Made by a program: the position numbers and the translations under genes. DNA of 55,930 nucleotides, from assembly GCF_949820605.1 (NCBI RefSeq), contig NZ_CATKVU010000008.1, positions 1 through 55,930 on the forward strand. Direction: 5' to 3'. Of the stretch, positions 7,849 through 19,136 are shown piece after piece (position 1 is the stretch's first letter; each line of letters begins with the position of its first letter). The notes under the pieces were generated by a model that saw only the letters and a list, made by a program, of their open reading frames with translations, made no database searches and had not been told where the DNA came from. This DNA comes from Segatella copri (GTDB lineage: Bacteria; Bacteroidota; Bacteroidia; Bacteroidales; Bacteroidaceae).

Positions 7849-8298
7849 ATGAACAGAAAGAAACAGGCACAGACAGAACTGTCCTATTACGGACTGTACC
7901 TCTTGAACCACCTCAGAGAAAACCGTTTTCCACAAGCCAGCGATGCGGACTTTATCCGCGAACGTGCAGACCATGCCGCAGAAGTATATGAGCAGGCACG
8001 GCGTGATGCCCTCTTTGCCGATGCGGCACAAGAGCTTGCCATGTCAGCATTACTGAAAGGTCTCCATATTTCCAAGTACAGCATCCTGTATGATGTTGTT
8101 GACAGTGAGTTTCCCCTGGAGGTAGCAGTAGAAGACCAGGAAGCGTTTGTCAAGAACCTCCTGCCTTTGGTTGACAACGTGTATTCCATTTACGACCTCA
8201 CCGATGACAATTTTGCCCAGTCACCGGACTATGACCAGCTCTATACAGAGTTGACGGGAGCCGTTGCCCTTTTCATAGAGTCAAATGGCATACAATAG
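7849..8298 (+). CDS. DUF1896 family protein
   Basis: 149-aa protein. The family-like start is the ATG at 7849 ([19 protein letters not shown]); the frame is open further upstream but runs through the sRNA terminator. It has no membrane segment or catalytic motif and is mostly helical and acidic toward the C-terminus. Members sit between the topoisomerase and the large methylase/helicase in Bacteroidales conjugative elements, as here, and the stop overlaps the next start by 14 nt, so the two are co-translated. Function is unknown; a role with the helicase is a guess from linkage. Confidence 0.75.
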   Translation: MNRKKQAQTELSYYGLYLLNHLRENRFPQASDADFIRERADHAAEVYEQARRDALFADAAQELAMSALLKGLHISKYSILYDVVDSEFPLEVAVEDQEAFVKNLLPLVDNVYSIYDLTDDNFAQSPDYDQLYTELTGAVALFIESNGIQ

Positions 8299-11200
8299 AA
8301 AACAACGTCTGAACGACAACATCAAGGCGATAGAGACGGCATTCATCCTTGACAGGGAACAGCGCACGCCGACTGCCCGTGAGCGTCTCCTTCTGGAGCG
8401 TTACTGCGGATTCGGGGGATTGAAGTGCATCCTGAACCCTGCCAGGGAACTGGCGGATGCCGTCCATTGGGCAAAGTCAGACCTTGAATTGTTTGCTCTA
8501 ACAGTGGAGCTGCATAGACTTATCCGTGAAAACAGCAAGAATGAAAGCGAGTACAAACAGTTGATGGACAGTCTGAAACAGTCTGTCCTCACGGCATTCT
8601 ACACGCCGTCAGCCATTACAGAGGCTTTGGTGGATGTGTTGAAAGAGCATCAGATCATCCCCGAAAAGGTGCTTGAACCCTCGGCAGGCATCGGAGCTTT
8701 TGTCGATTCCGTCTTGGATAACAATCCCAAGGCAGACATTATGGCATTTGAAAAAGACCTGCTTACGGGAAAGATACTCCGCCATCTGCACCCGGAGCAG
8801 AAAGTGCGCATAGAGGGATTCGAGAAGATAGAAAAGCCTTTCAATGACTACTTCGACCTCGCCATCTCAAATATTCCCTTTGGCGATGTTGCCGTGTTTG
8901 ATCCGTCCTATACAGCCATGAAAGGCATGAGGGCTCTTGTCACCAGACGCATACACAACTACTTCTTTGTCAAGGCTCTTGATACGGTAAGGGACGGCGG
9001 GTTGGTTGCCTTCATCACCTCACAAGGCGTATTGAATGCCAAAAACAACAGTGCCGCGCGTTTTATGATGCTCTATCATGCAGATCTCGTGTCAGCGATT
9101 CGTCTTCCCAACAACCTGTTCACGGAAAATGCCAATACGGAAGTGGGCAGTGACCTCATCATCCTCCAGAAAAACAGCCAAAAGGAGTCGCTGCGAGGAG
9201 ACGACAACCTGCTTGATACCGTCTATAATGACGAGAACCGCATTCCGACAAGCAACTACTTTCTGGAGCATCCGGAACGCATTATCCATACAACGGCAAA
9301 GTTGGACACCGACCCGTTCGGCAAACCTGCAATGATATACACGCATGAGGATGGTGTGGAAGGCATTGCAGAGGATTTGCGAAGGATGCTCCATGAAGAC
9401 TTTAAGAAGAACCTCAATTTGAACCGATACTTGGGGATAGAGGAAACAAAGGCTGAGGAAGTTAAGGAGGTTGAAGGAACAGAAAAGATAGAAAAAACAG
9501 AGAAGATGAAGCCGTCCATTGAGGAAAAGCAGAACGATACGGTAGTATCCTTGCAAAAGCAGGAAAAGCCTACTGATGATGCTGAGCTATCCCAAAAGTC
9601 TAATCATCAGCAGCCACCAGTCCAAATGACTCTGTTTGACCTTTGGGGAATGGAAGAAGAAAAACGTCTGACTGTCCATGCTACAAAGAAGAAAGCAGAG
9701 GTAACAGTGGGAGCTGTCGCCAAGAAAGTGTCAAGGAAGAAAGCAAGTCCGTTGGTAAAAAGCGTCAATCCGACTTTTGAAGTTGTGACAAAGCCTGTGG
9801 AAAAAGAAGAAAAGCCTTCGTTGACAGATGCAAAAGATCAGGAAACAGCACAGGAGACAAAACCAATCCTGCCTGGGGATGAGCCATACGCAAGCATCTC
9901 TTGGGAAGAGAATCCGCCAATCAACGGCTTTTACGAGATGATGATGACCATGGCTCCCGAAGACAGGGTGCTGCTGCGCCAAAAGGCGGAACTGCACCGT
10001 CAGGAACAGCTCAAGGCTTTGGGCGTTGAAGATACGCTTGATCCGAAGTTCAAGCCGCCGATGGAACCGATAGAAGTTCTCAAAGTTCAAATCGGGCATG
10101 GGCAGTCGAAAGGGAATGAGGCAAAAGAAGATTCCAAGACTCAGAGCACATTGGAAGAAACAAATCATGAGCGAGAACAACAAAAAGAGCAAGAAAGAAA
10201 GCGGGAAGAGCAGGCAAAGAAGAAAGAGGATGCTATGAAGCCCCGTCCATTTGATGAGAAACTGGAAAGTTTTCATCGTGAGGGTTCTATGGTGCTCGAC
10301 TCTGCCAAAAACATCGGTGTATTGAAAGACCTTACCAAGTATGGTGCTACCTTCATGCCGTTGGATCTGAATATGGAGCAGAAAGAAAAGGCAGTCTTGT
10401 ATATCGCCCTCCGTGATGCCTATCAGAAACTTTACACCTATGAAGCGGAAGAACAGACGGAAAACAAGCAGATGCGTGAGAGTCTGAATGTCTATTATGA
10501 TGCTTTCTTCATTCGCTTCGGCAACCTCAATGCCAAGCAGAACGTGAAGTTCATCCTTATGGATGCCTCAGGGCGCGACATGCTGTCGTTGGAACGGGTA
10601 GAAAACGGACAGTTCACAAAATCTGACATCTTCGACCACCCGGTCTCTTTTTCGCTTGACGAGGTCAGTCATGTGGATTCTCCAGAGGAAGCGCTCACCG
10701 CCTCGCTCAACAAGTTCGGCCGTATCGACTTGCCGTATATGACAGAATTATCGGATATGCCGGAACAGGAACTGACGGAAGCGCTTAAAGGGCGCATCTA
10801 TTACAATCCGCTCATAGACGGCTACGAGATAGCCGACCGCTTCATTGCTGGCAATGTCATAGAGAAAGCGGAGCGTATAGAAGAATGGCTGAAGGAAAAT
10901 CCCGACCATGCAATCGTGAGGGAGTCGTTGGAAGCCTTGAAGGCAAGCATTCCCGAACCGATAGCCTTTGAGGACCTGGACTTCAACTTCGGTGAGCGTT
11001 GGATACCTACAGGTGTGTATTCCGCTTACATGAGCCACCTCTTCAATACACAGGTCAGCATCGTCTATTCTGACAGCATGGACGAATATTCGGCAAAATG
11101 CAGTATGAAGACCATGGCCATCACGGATGAGTATATGGTGAAGGGATATTACCGCAACTATGACGGCATGAGTCTTCTGAAACATGCCCTGCACAACACT

Positions 11201-14200
11201 TGTCCCGACATGATGAAGAGCATCGGTGAGGATGAACACGGCAACGACATCAAGGTGCGTGACAGCGAGGGCATACAGCTTGCCAATGCCAAGATTGACG
11301 AAATCCGCAACGGGTTCTCTGAATGGCTGGAGGAGCAGTCTGACTCCTTTAAGGAACGCTTGACCACAATGTACAACCGGAAGTTCAACTGCTTCGTGCG
11401 TCCGAAGTATGACGGTTCTCACCAGACCTTCCCCGGCTTGGATCTGAAAGCCCTTGGCGGAAAGTATGGTGTCAAGAGTGTGTACCCAAGTCAGAAGGAC
11501 TGTGTATGGATGCTTTTGCAGAACGGCGGCGGGATATGTGACCACGCCGTAGGTACAGGCAAGACCCTCATCATGTGCATGGCTGCGCATGAGATGAAAC
11601 GTCTCGGTATAGCTCACAAGCCGATGATTATCGGGCTGAAAGCCAATGTCGCGGAGATTGCCGTCACCTATCAGACGGCTTATCCCCATGCGAGGATACT
11701 CTATGCCTCGGAGAAGGATTTTTCCACCAAGAACCGTGTCAGCTTCTTCAACAACATCAAGAACAACGACTATGACTGTGTAATCATGTCGCATGACCAG
11801 TTCGGGAAGATACCGCAATCGCCAGAACTCCAGCGGCAGATATTGCAGGCGGAGCTTGATACCGTGGAGGAAAACTTGGAAGTGATACGCACGCAGGGCA
11901 AAGACGTGTCACGGGGAATGCTCAAAGGACTGGAAAAGCGAAAGCAGAATCTGGAGGCAAAGTTGCAGAAGATAGCCTACAGCATCGAGCAGCGCACCGA
12001 TGATGTGGTGGATTTCCGCATGATGGGCATCGACCACTTGTTTGTGGACGAGAGCCACCAGTTCAAGAACCTCATGTTCAACACCAGACACGACCGTGTG
12101 GCAGGACTTGGCAACAGCGAGGGAAGCCAGAAGGCACTCAACATGCTCTTTGCTATCCGTACCATACAGGAGCGGACAGGCAGAGATCTGGGAGCGACAT
12201 TCCTGTCGGGAACAACCATCAGTAACTCACTGACTGAGTTGTATCTGCTTTTCAAGTACCTGCGCCCCAAGGAACTGGAGCGTCAGGACATCCGCTGTTT
12301 CGATGCGTGGGCGGCAATCTTCGCCAAGAAAACTACCGACTTCGAGTTTAACGTCACCAACAACATCGTACAGAAGGAACGTTTCAGATACTTCATCAAG
12401 GTACCGGAGCTTGCTGCTTTCTACAACGAGATAACCGACTATCGCACGGCGGAGGCGGTTGGTGTGGACAGACCACAGAAGAACGAGATTCTTCATAACA
12501 TACCACCGACACCCGAGCAGGAGGACTTCATCCAAAAGCTGATGGAGTTTGCCAAGACGGGTGATGCCACCATCCTCGGCAGACTGCCATTGTCGGAAAC
12601 AGAGGAAAAGGCAAAGATGCTCATAGCCACGGACTATGCCCGAAAGATGGCTCTCGACATGCGCATGATAGACCCGACTTGTGAGGATCATCCCGACAAC
12701 AAGGCAAGCCATTGTGCCAAGATGATAGCGGACTATTACAAACGCTATGACAATTACAAGGGCACACAGTTCGTATTCTCAGATCTTGGCACATACAGAC
12801 CTGGGGAATTCAACGTGTATTCTGAAATCAAGCGTAAGCTGATAGAGGATTATGGAATACCTTCATCTGAAATCCGCTTCATTCAGGAGTGCAAGAACGA
12901 GAGGGCAAGAAAGGCGGTGATAGCAGCCATGAACGAGGGTTCGGTACGAGTATTGTTCGGCTCCACATCTATGTTAGGTACAGGCGTAAATGCACAAAAA
13001 AGGTGTGTTGCTATTCATCATTTGGACACACCGTGGGTGCGACATGAAGTCGCATAGATAATTGTTGGAATGATACTTTAAGTATCAGTTTTAACCCGCT
13101 GTTCCGTCAGCGGTAGCCTACCGACCGATGCACCTTAATGTTGTATTAAGCGGTCGGGACAAAGTACACTTTCACAAGACAAGACAGAACCGTGAGGGGA
13201 AGTCAAGTATGGTTAGTATCATACCGTAGAGTGGCGAGGCTGGATAGTATGGTTAGCGTAAGCGAACTGTTAGTAAACTTCGTAATGTCGTAAAAGAGTG
13301 CAAGATACTGATACACTCTACCCAAAATGGGATGCGGTCAGATAATCCTCTCCATGGTAGGATTACACGGATGTAAAGACCGTCGGAGGATGAGACAGAA
13401 CCTAACCTATCCGTTAGTTATCTATGTGGAACATGGTAAGCCTGTACATCTCCTGTCAGACAAAAGACAGGTAAGCTGAAAGTAATGGATGCTGAATGAT
13501 GTGCAGGTATAAGATAACAGAGAAAGCGAATGCCGTTCTGTAATGGGACGGATAGGGTTTGAGCCACTTATCACGAGTTGACAAGGGACAACATCAACCT
13601 ACCACGAAAGTGGGCAGACTTCTGTGGTAATGTTTGGGAGGCAAATACCCAACATTAGCCAAATGGTAATTCTTTACAATAAACTTTTAGAACTTTTTAA
13701 AGTAGGAATGCAAATGAACGATAAAATCAAAGAAAATCTCCTCGACCAATCGTGTGCGCCGACTGACAACCTGCAATCAAATTGGGACAGAATAGACTGG
13801 ACTAAGGCGGAGCAAGCTGTTAAGAAGCTTCAAGCTCGTATTGTAAAGGCTCAGAAGGAAGGCAGACATAACAAGGTGAAAGCCTTGCAATGGACGCTTA
13901 CCCACTCTTTTTACGCAAAAGCCTTAGCCGTAAAGAGGGTTACTTCTAACGGGGGTGGTTGTACTCCTGGGGTTGACAAAGAAATATGGGATACCCCTAA
14001 AGCTAAAATGCAAGCAATAACCCAACTCAAACGCAGAGGCTACCAGCCAATGCCGCTGAGAAGAGTTCATATCAAGAAGAGCAACGGCAAACTGCGACCG
14101 TTGGGAATACCGACAATGAAAGACAGAGCCATGCAAGCACTCTATCTTATGGCATTGGAGCCTGTATCAGAAACTACAGCTGATACTCGTTCATACGGTT

Positions 14201-16576
14201 TCCGCAAGGAACGCTGCTGTATGGATGCAATACAGCAATGTCATAACATTCTCCGAAAGGGATATTCTCCCGAATGGATTTTGGAGGGTGACATAAAAGG
14301 GTGTTTTGACCATATCAGCCATGAGTGGTTACTTGCCAATATCCCAATGGATAAGGCAATACTCCGAAAATGGTTGAAATGTGGCTATGTTTTCAACAAG
14401 CAAATGTTCCCGACCGAGGAAGGAACACCGCAAGGTGGTATAATTTCTCCGACACTTGCCAATATGACTTTGGACGGATTGCAGAAAGCTCTTGCAGATA
14501 GATATAAGCGCCATCATGTTAATGGTAAGTTGTATTCATCAATGGTGAACCTTGTACGTTATGCGGATGATTTTATCATCACTTGCGAGAACAAGGAAAC
14601 TCTTGAAAATGAAATCAAGCCATTGGTTGCTGAATTTATGTCTGAAAGAGGTCTGACCTTATCAGAGGAAAAGACGGTGATAACCAACGTGCATGACGGT
14701 TTTGATTTTCTTGGCTTTAATATCCGCAAATACGGCAAGGACATATTGACCAAGCCGACAAAGAAATCCGAGAAACGCTTTATGGAGAATATCCGTAAGG
14801 TAATTAAGGAGAACAAGGGTTGCAGACAGGAGTCGTTAATCAGAATGTTGAACTCTAAAATCCGAGGATGGGGAGGTTATTATCAGCATGGAGCGACACG
14901 TGATTCATTTCACAGAATCGACCATCAGATATTCCTCTCACTATGGCAATGGGCAAAACGCCGTCATTCCAAGAAAGGGAAACGGTGGATAAAAGACCGA
15001 TATTGGCATGACATTCGAGGGAACAAATGGACTTTCGCTTCAAAATTCAAGAAACCAAACGGAAAGGAAGACCAATTGACATTATTGTCTCTGACTTCAT
15101 CGTTTCCATTCCTGCAATACACGCAGATTAAAGGAGACATGAACCCGTTTGATGCAGACTGTCGTCTGTACTTCTATAAAAGAAAGAAGTCGAAAATGCT
15201 TGTTACGCTAAAAGGACGCAAGTCACTGCTGTACCTATGGGAAAAGCAAGGACGCAAATGTCCTATATGCGGTGAGCCTATTGATACGCACAAGGCATGG
15301 AATGTCATGCCAACCGTTCAAAACGGAAAGAAATGCAATCTGTTGGTTCATGATGAATGTTTTAAATTATCCCGCAAATCAAATGGAAACAAGAAGTAGT
15401 TTGAGCCGGTCTCTGCATACAAACAGAGGCTTAGAAAAGCTTGAGCCGTATGAGGGGAAACTCTCATGTACGGTTCTTAGGGGGGAAGAGGGCAGCAATG
15501 CCCTTGACCTACCCGATCGACCATCAGACTTGGCACAGCGTGACGGTCGAGGGGTGCGTGCAGGCAACGAGATTGCCAAACTGTATGCTGACAATAAGGT
15601 GGACATTATCATCTATGCGGTGGAAAAGTCGCTTGACTCGTACAAGTTCAACCTCCTGCACTGCAAGCAGACCTTCATCTCGCAGTTGAAAAGCGGAGCC
15701 TTGGGGGCGAGAACCATTGACGAGGGAGCGATGGACGAGAAATCGGGCATGAATTTTTCAGAGTATATGGCTATTCTCTCCGGGAATACCGACTTGCTCG
15801 ACAAGGCGAAGCTGGAGAAGAAGATTGCTTCTTTGGAGGGTGAGCGCAAATCGTTTAACAAGGGTAAGCGTGACTCAGAAACAAAATTGCAGTCAAAGAC
15901 GGCAGAGCTGGGCAACAACAAAGCCTCTCTCAAGGGAATGACCGAGGACTACGGCAAGTTTATGGGCAAAGCCAAGAAAGACAAGGACGGCAACATCCTC
16001 AACCTCATCACTCTCGATGGTGTGGAGTCCACGAACTTGGAGGTTATTGGAAAGCATCTACAGAGGTTGGCGGAGAAAGAGACGACAGGCGGACAATACA
16101 AGCGGATTGGAGAAATCTACGGATTCCCTGTCAAGATTGTCAGCGAGACAAGTTTCGAGAATGGTCTTCCATTTGTTGACAACCGCTTTTTTGTCGAGGG
16201 CAATTACAAGTACCAGTACAACTACGGTCACATTGCCAAGTCGGACCCGATAGCAGCTGCAAACAACTTTCTGAATGCCTTACAGAAGATACCAAGCTAC
16301 ATTGAGCAGTATGATTCAAGATGCAAGGCTTTGGAAAAGGAAATACAGCAACTGGAAGAGATAGCTGGCAAGACTTGGAAGAAAGAGGAAGAACTGAAAG
16401 GTCTTAAAGCGGAACTGGCGGCGTTGGACAGAAAAATACAGTTAGAATTGGCACCACCTGTTCCAGAAAAGGATATAAGTGATAAATCTCAAAAAGAAAA
16501 CAACACTATCAAATCGGGAGAATTCTACGCAGATACTATAGTACAACAAGAAAGGAAGGTCCGTATTGGTCTTTAA
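8285..16576 (+). CDS. N6-DNA methylase/SNF2-type helicase, split by a group II intron
   Basis: Very large protein typical of Bacteroidales conjugative elements. Exon 1 is 8285-13036 and exon 2 is 15518-16576; splicing joins Trp and Arg in frame to give 1,936 aa. The N-terminal part has a methyltransferase-like fold: [15 protein letters not shown] is motif I and [12 protein letters not shown] (about residue 196) replaces NPPF/Y. Residues about 390-680 are a charged linker rich in Glu and Lys. The C-terminal half is a superfamily 2 helicase with AVGTGKT (about 1089), DESH (about 1255) and motif [10 protein letters not shown]. It probably modifies or remodels element DNA, perhaps against host restriction. 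Unspliced mRNA would end at a stop soon after 13036 and lose motif VI. A terminator follows at 16591. Confidence 0.88.
13714..15399 (+). CDS. ltrA: Group II intron reverse transcriptase/maturase 1
   Basis: Intron-encoded protein that helps the intron splice and copies it into new DNA sites. The likely start is the ATG at 13714 ([13 protein letters not shown]), with another ATG two codons earlier; an open frame reaches 13624. The reverse transcriptase domain includes [43 protein letters not shown] and the active-site box VRYADDFI. The maturase (X) region includes [11 protein letters not shown] and [11 protein letters not shown]. The C-terminus has an HNH endonuclease, with CPICGEPI and a distal HDEC. 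All catalytic motifs are intact, so the intron may still be active. It is clearly different from the second intron protein at 43089-44897. Confidence 0.92.
   Translation: MNDKIKENLLDQSCAPTDNLQSNWDRIDWTKAEQAVKKLQARIVKAQKEGRHNKVKALQWTLTHSFYAKALAVKRVTSNGGGCTPGVDKEIWDTPKAKMQAITQLKRRGYQPMPLRRVHIKKSNGKLRPLGIPTMKDRAMQALYLMALEPVSETTADTRSYGFRKERCCMDAIQQCHNILRKGYSPEWILEGDIKGCFDHISHEWLLANIPMDKAILRKWLKCGYVFNKQMFPTEEGTPQGGIISPTLANMTLDGLQKALADRYKRHHVNGKLYSSMVNLVRYADDFIITCENKETLENEIKPLVAEFMSERGLTLSEEKTVITNVHDGFDFLGFNIRKYGKDILTKPTKKSEKRFMENIRKVIKENKGCRQESLIRMLNSKIRGWGGYYQHGATRDSFHRIDHQIFLSLWQWAKRRHSKKGKRWIKDRYWHDIRGNKWTFASKFKKPNGKEDQLTLLSLTSSFPFLQYTQIKGDMNPFDADCRLYFYKRKKSKMLVTLKGRKSLLYLWEKQGRKCPICGEPIDTHKAWNVMPTVQNGKKCNLLVHDECFKLSRKSNGNKK
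15443..15517 (+). other. Group II intron 1 domains V and VI
   Basis: Domain V occupies 15443-15476, with GAGCCGTATGAG opposite CTCATGTACGGTTC around GGGAAAC. Domain VI (15477-15517) has GGGCA/TGCCC arms, an unpaired A in TTGACCTAC and the 3' splice end. This marks the 3' boundary of the intron. Confidence 0.85.
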
Positions 16577-16590
16577 TTGTTCTATTTATA

Positions 16591-16638
16591 AAGTGGCAAA
16601 CAAACTTATTATGAGTTTGTTTGCTACTTCTTTTTCTT
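16591..16638 (+). terminator. Terminator after methylase/helicase gene
   Basis: AAGTGGCAAACAAACT (16591-16606) pairs with AGTTTGTTTGCTACTT with one wobble, followed by CTTTTTCTT. It starts 15 nt after the stop and ends the left operon. Confidence 0.85.
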
Positions 16639-16826
16639 AATACTGTATAAATTATCTAAAATTCATAGCTCTCCGTTCACGTTTTGATATCAAATAGTAA
16701 TGAAAAACAGCATTTGTTTATACAAAATTTCTGAGATATTAAAGCGATTCGGCTTAAATAGTCTTAAATTTACAACGTCGTATTTATATTTTCTGCCATT
16801 TCTTGTCTTTTCTCAATAAATTTTCG

Positions 16827-16834
16827 TATTTTTG
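16827..16834 (+). promoter_or_regulatory. upxY leader promoter -7 box (TATTTTTG)
   Basis: Perfect TAnnTTTG match with a weak TTG-containing -33 element near 16803. Transcription from about 16841 would give a leader of nearly 500 nt before upxY. The 190 nt between the preceding terminator and this box are AT-rich with no visible gene. Confidence 0.55.
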
Positions 16835-16840
16835 CAGTCG

Positions 16841-17337
16841 GATTGTATAGCCAGACCGCAGTTGTCGCTGTAAGACGAGTTCTTTCATGATAACCGAGTC
16901 GGCAGCCTACGCCGTGCTGAGTGTAGTGAAGTCAACCATGACATATCTATACGAAAGCGGGCTTTGGGTGGGAAAACAATCCAGACATAATGGAAGGCGT
17001 TTATCGACGCTGTGTTTAAGACTTCCTGTAATCTAGCAAATTAACAGTTAATCATAGTCTTGAATATGGTCAACGGTAGATGTCCCGGGTGTGATTATTT
17101 CAATCCCGTGGAGACCTTGTAAGCATAGATTGTACCCTTTCGGGCGCAATCAAATGTATTATATAGGTCTCTTTACACGGACATGATTTTCATATCGGCG
17201 TGGGCTCTGACGTTGTCTGTTCAACTATGATAGGCAATTGCTAGAGCCTCAGGAAGTGGAATGGACAACAGGACGATTCCACGCTTTTTTTTGTCGCAAT
17301 TTAACGGATTTCTGTCTAGAAAAAAGTTAGCACCGAT
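16841..17337 (+). promoter_or_regulatory. Long structured 5' leader of upxY with internal terminator
   Basis: About 500 nt without a supportable ORF between the promoter and the upxY ATG. It contains many short inverted repeats and ends in an intrinsic terminator (17256-17292) only 45 nt before the gene. UpxY-family antiterminators in Bacteroides are known to act on the 5' leaders of their own capsule operons to prevent premature termination, so the leader plus terminator is what that model expects. I do not recognise a named riboswitch in it. Confidence 0.6.
17256..17292 (+). terminator. Leader terminator upstream of upxY
   Basis: GTGGAAT (17256-17262) pairs with ATTCCAC (17276-17282) around a 13-nt loop, then GC and eight T. 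Its place between promoter and start codon marks it as an attenuator rather than an operon end. Confidence 0.75.
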
Positions 17338-18066
17338 ATGAAAGTCGATGAATGGACATCAGAAGATGTACACACCTCAGGAGGAGGTGAATTCCCTCCT
17401 TGCGCTGGACTTACCTCCAACGCCCTCCCCGAAGCTCAAAGCACAGTTTCCGCCGAGAGTTCACAAACAGGGGTGTCCACCAGAAATGCCCATATAGCAA
17501 GTAAGCCTAAAGCGCAAAAAGAGGAAGAAATTCCTCATTGGTATGTTTTACGCACCACCTATGGTAGAGAGAAAAAAGCATACGACTATATGACCGCCAA
17601 AGGCATCACGGCTTTCTATCCTACCACCGAGGTAGTGAAACTTATAAAAGGTAAGCGCAAAATTGTTATCGAGTCACGTTTACCCAACATCTTCTTCGCC
17701 TACGGTACCGAAGAACAACTCAAAACCTTTGTTTACGACAATGTAAATCTCCCATTCCTTCGTTTTTACTATCGTCACGTCCACGTTGGGCGCAGAATAG
17801 AGAAGGTTCCTATGATAGTTCCAGACTATCAGATGGAAAGTCTCAAAATCATCTGTGCTGCCGATGCGGATAATACAATCGTGTCATTAGTCGAAGTGCC
17901 AAAGTTCGAGAAAGGACAGTCGGTAAAGGTTATTGATGGTGTATTCAAAGGGGTGGTTGGAATAGTTGCACGCTGGCAGGGGCAACAGAGAGTAGGCGTG
18001 GTAGTAGATGATTTGGTAACAATGGCAACAGCCTATATACCAAGTGCGTTTCTTCAAAAAATATAA
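17338..18066 (+). CDS. upxY: UpxY family transcription antiterminator (NusG-like)
   Basis: 242-aa NusG paralogue. A low-complexity N-terminal extension (residues 1-65) precedes the NGN domain: HWYVLRTTYGREKKAYDYM, then FYPTTEVVKLIKGKRKIVIESRLPN and IFFAYG. A C-terminal KOW motif follows (KFEKGQSVKVIDGVFKGVVGIV). UpxY proteins ride RNA polymerase to read through the long capsule-operon leaders. Here the gene has its leader and terminator but no capsule genes behind it: an IS630 element begins within about 5 nt of its stop. It is therefore either a cut-off fragment of a capsule locus or a free regulator that could act on a host capsule locus. Confidence 0.88.
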   Translation: MKVDEWTSEDVHTSGGGEFPPCAGLTSNALPEAQSTVSAESSQTGVSTRNAHIASKPKAQKEEEIPHWYVLRTTYGREKKAYDYMTAKGITAFYPTTEVVKLIKGKRKIVIESRLPNIFFAYGTEEQLKTFVYDNVNLPFLRFYYRHVHVGRRIEKVPMIVPDYQMESLKIICAADADNTIVSLVEVPKFEKGQSVKVIDGVFKGVVGIVARWQGQQRVGVVVDDLVTMATAYIPSAFLQKI

Positions 18067-18069
18067 GTA

Positions 18070-19131
18070 ACTGTTCAAAATTAATTTTATAAATATGAAT
18101 AATTCACGAATAAGTTCGTACCCACAGACGCCAAGGCCATGTTCGTACAATAGAAAAGCGAGTCCGTAGTCTCGTAATCTATCGGTCTTATCCATTTGCC
18201 CTTAAGTATACGCCAAAGAATCTCGGCAGGATTAAGTTCTGGAGAATAAGGTGGAAGATAGAAGAGGAACAATCCTCTTTTCTCCCAAATTTTCCTCAGT
18301 TCTTTAACTTTCCGATTTCTATGAACAGAAGCATTGTCCAAGACAATTACAGTCTTCTTCGTAACATTGAAAGAGAATCTGTCAAGATAGTCCACAATCC
18401 TGTCTGCGTTGATGGACTCTTGTGTGGTAAAACCTTTATATTGGTTCCTTTTGGTAATCATGCCAAAGATATTAAGCCGGGCTGCCTTCTCGGATGGGAT
18501 GTAAATATCCTCATTCTTGAATTGCCAGCCATATGGAACATAACCATTTGTACAAACATGGCTTTCGTCGGCATAATATAGCATAAGTTCTCCTTTGGAA
18601 TCAAGTTCTTCAAGTTCTTGCAACTTCTCTTTCTTGTATGCGTAGAGCTGCGGTGAGGGTTTGCCCCTTGGGCGTTTTCTTATACGCTTATATCTTGCAC
18701 CAATGTTTCTAAAAAACGTTTGAAGGTAATGTCACTGGCTTCTTTACCAGTCGCATTCTGCCATGCTTCACGTGCTTTGGACACACTCTGACGGTCTTCC
18801 TCAATTGCCTTGCGGACTGCTTCTTCATCAGAACAATCCATAATAGGCTTTCGCCCCTGACCAGGACGTGTATCCAAGCCTTTGATGCCATTTTCTTCAT
18901 AACGTTTTACCCATGTGTAGACAGTAGGTACTGTTACCTCAAGCATTTCTGCTATTTGGGGAGCTGATTTACCTTCTGACTTCAGCAATATGGATTTGCA
19001 TCTGATACGAAAACTATGAGTAGGGCCATTATGATAGCCTTTCTCTAATTTGAGGCGATCAACCTCTGATAATTCAAGTACTTTTATTGGTTTCATAATT
19101 CTATTTTTTCTATAAAACGGAAAATGAACCA
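18070..19131 (-). mobile_element. IS630-family insertion sequence
   Basis: About 1.06 kb flanked by TA on both sides (18068-18069 and 19132-19133), as expected for IS630 target use. The ends form imperfect inverted repeats sharing GTTCA and TTTTATA at matching spacing. Left flank is upxY, right flank is truncated IS4351, so the insertion was accompanied by, or followed by, loss of DNA. End positions are good to a few bases. Confidence 0.75.
18087..19096 (-). CDS. IS630-family transposase, two frames joined by -1 frameshift
   Basis: The first frame starts at 19096 (MKPIKVLELSEVDRLKL) and carries the helix-turn-helix region (KSAPQIAEMLEVTVPTVYTWVKRY). The second frame, ending at 18087, carries the DDE domain: YADESH, VLDNASVH and a C-terminal NPAE. 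On the coding strand, six T at 18716-18711 within CGTTTTTTAGA allow a -1 slip. The joined product then reads KRFFRNIGARYKRIRKRPRGK, the normal IS630 sequence at this point. This is probably programmed frameshifting rather than decay, since both frames are otherwise intact. Without slipping, the first frame stops in LVQDISV. Confidence 0.82.
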
Positions 19132-19136
19132 TATCT

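Larger units (their letters stand above)
13037..15517 (+). mobile_element. Group II intron 1, in the helicase gene
   Basis: The 5' end GTGCGACATG directly follows the TGG codon at 13034-13036, and the 3' end CTACCCGAT precedes CGACCATCA. Removing 2,481 nt restores helicase motif VI in frame (DTPW then [12 protein letters not shown]). Domain V is recognisable at 15443-15476 (GAGCCGTATGAGGGG, GAAA tetraloop, complementary arm), followed by a domain VI hairpin. CCATGG at 13352-13357 can pair with the last six exon bases CCGTGG (one G-U), a plausible EBS1-IBS1 contact. An intron-encoded reverse transcriptase lies in domain IV. Confidence 0.92.

Noticed and set aside
10748..11818. 356-codon open frame on the minus strand
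   Set aside because: It lies wholly antisense to the methylase/helicase coding sequence, has no family-like sequence and follows from codon bias of the real gene.
8285..13057. Methylase/helicase as a naturally shorter 1,590-aa protein
   Set aside because: The last codons before 13057 are intron sequence; splicing to 15518 restores helicase motif VI and the usual length of about 1,930 aa.
16841..17337. upxY leader as a known riboswitch or tmRNA
   Set aside because: No recognisable aptamer core, tRNA-like ends or tag reading frame; the NusG-type gene and terminator explain it better.
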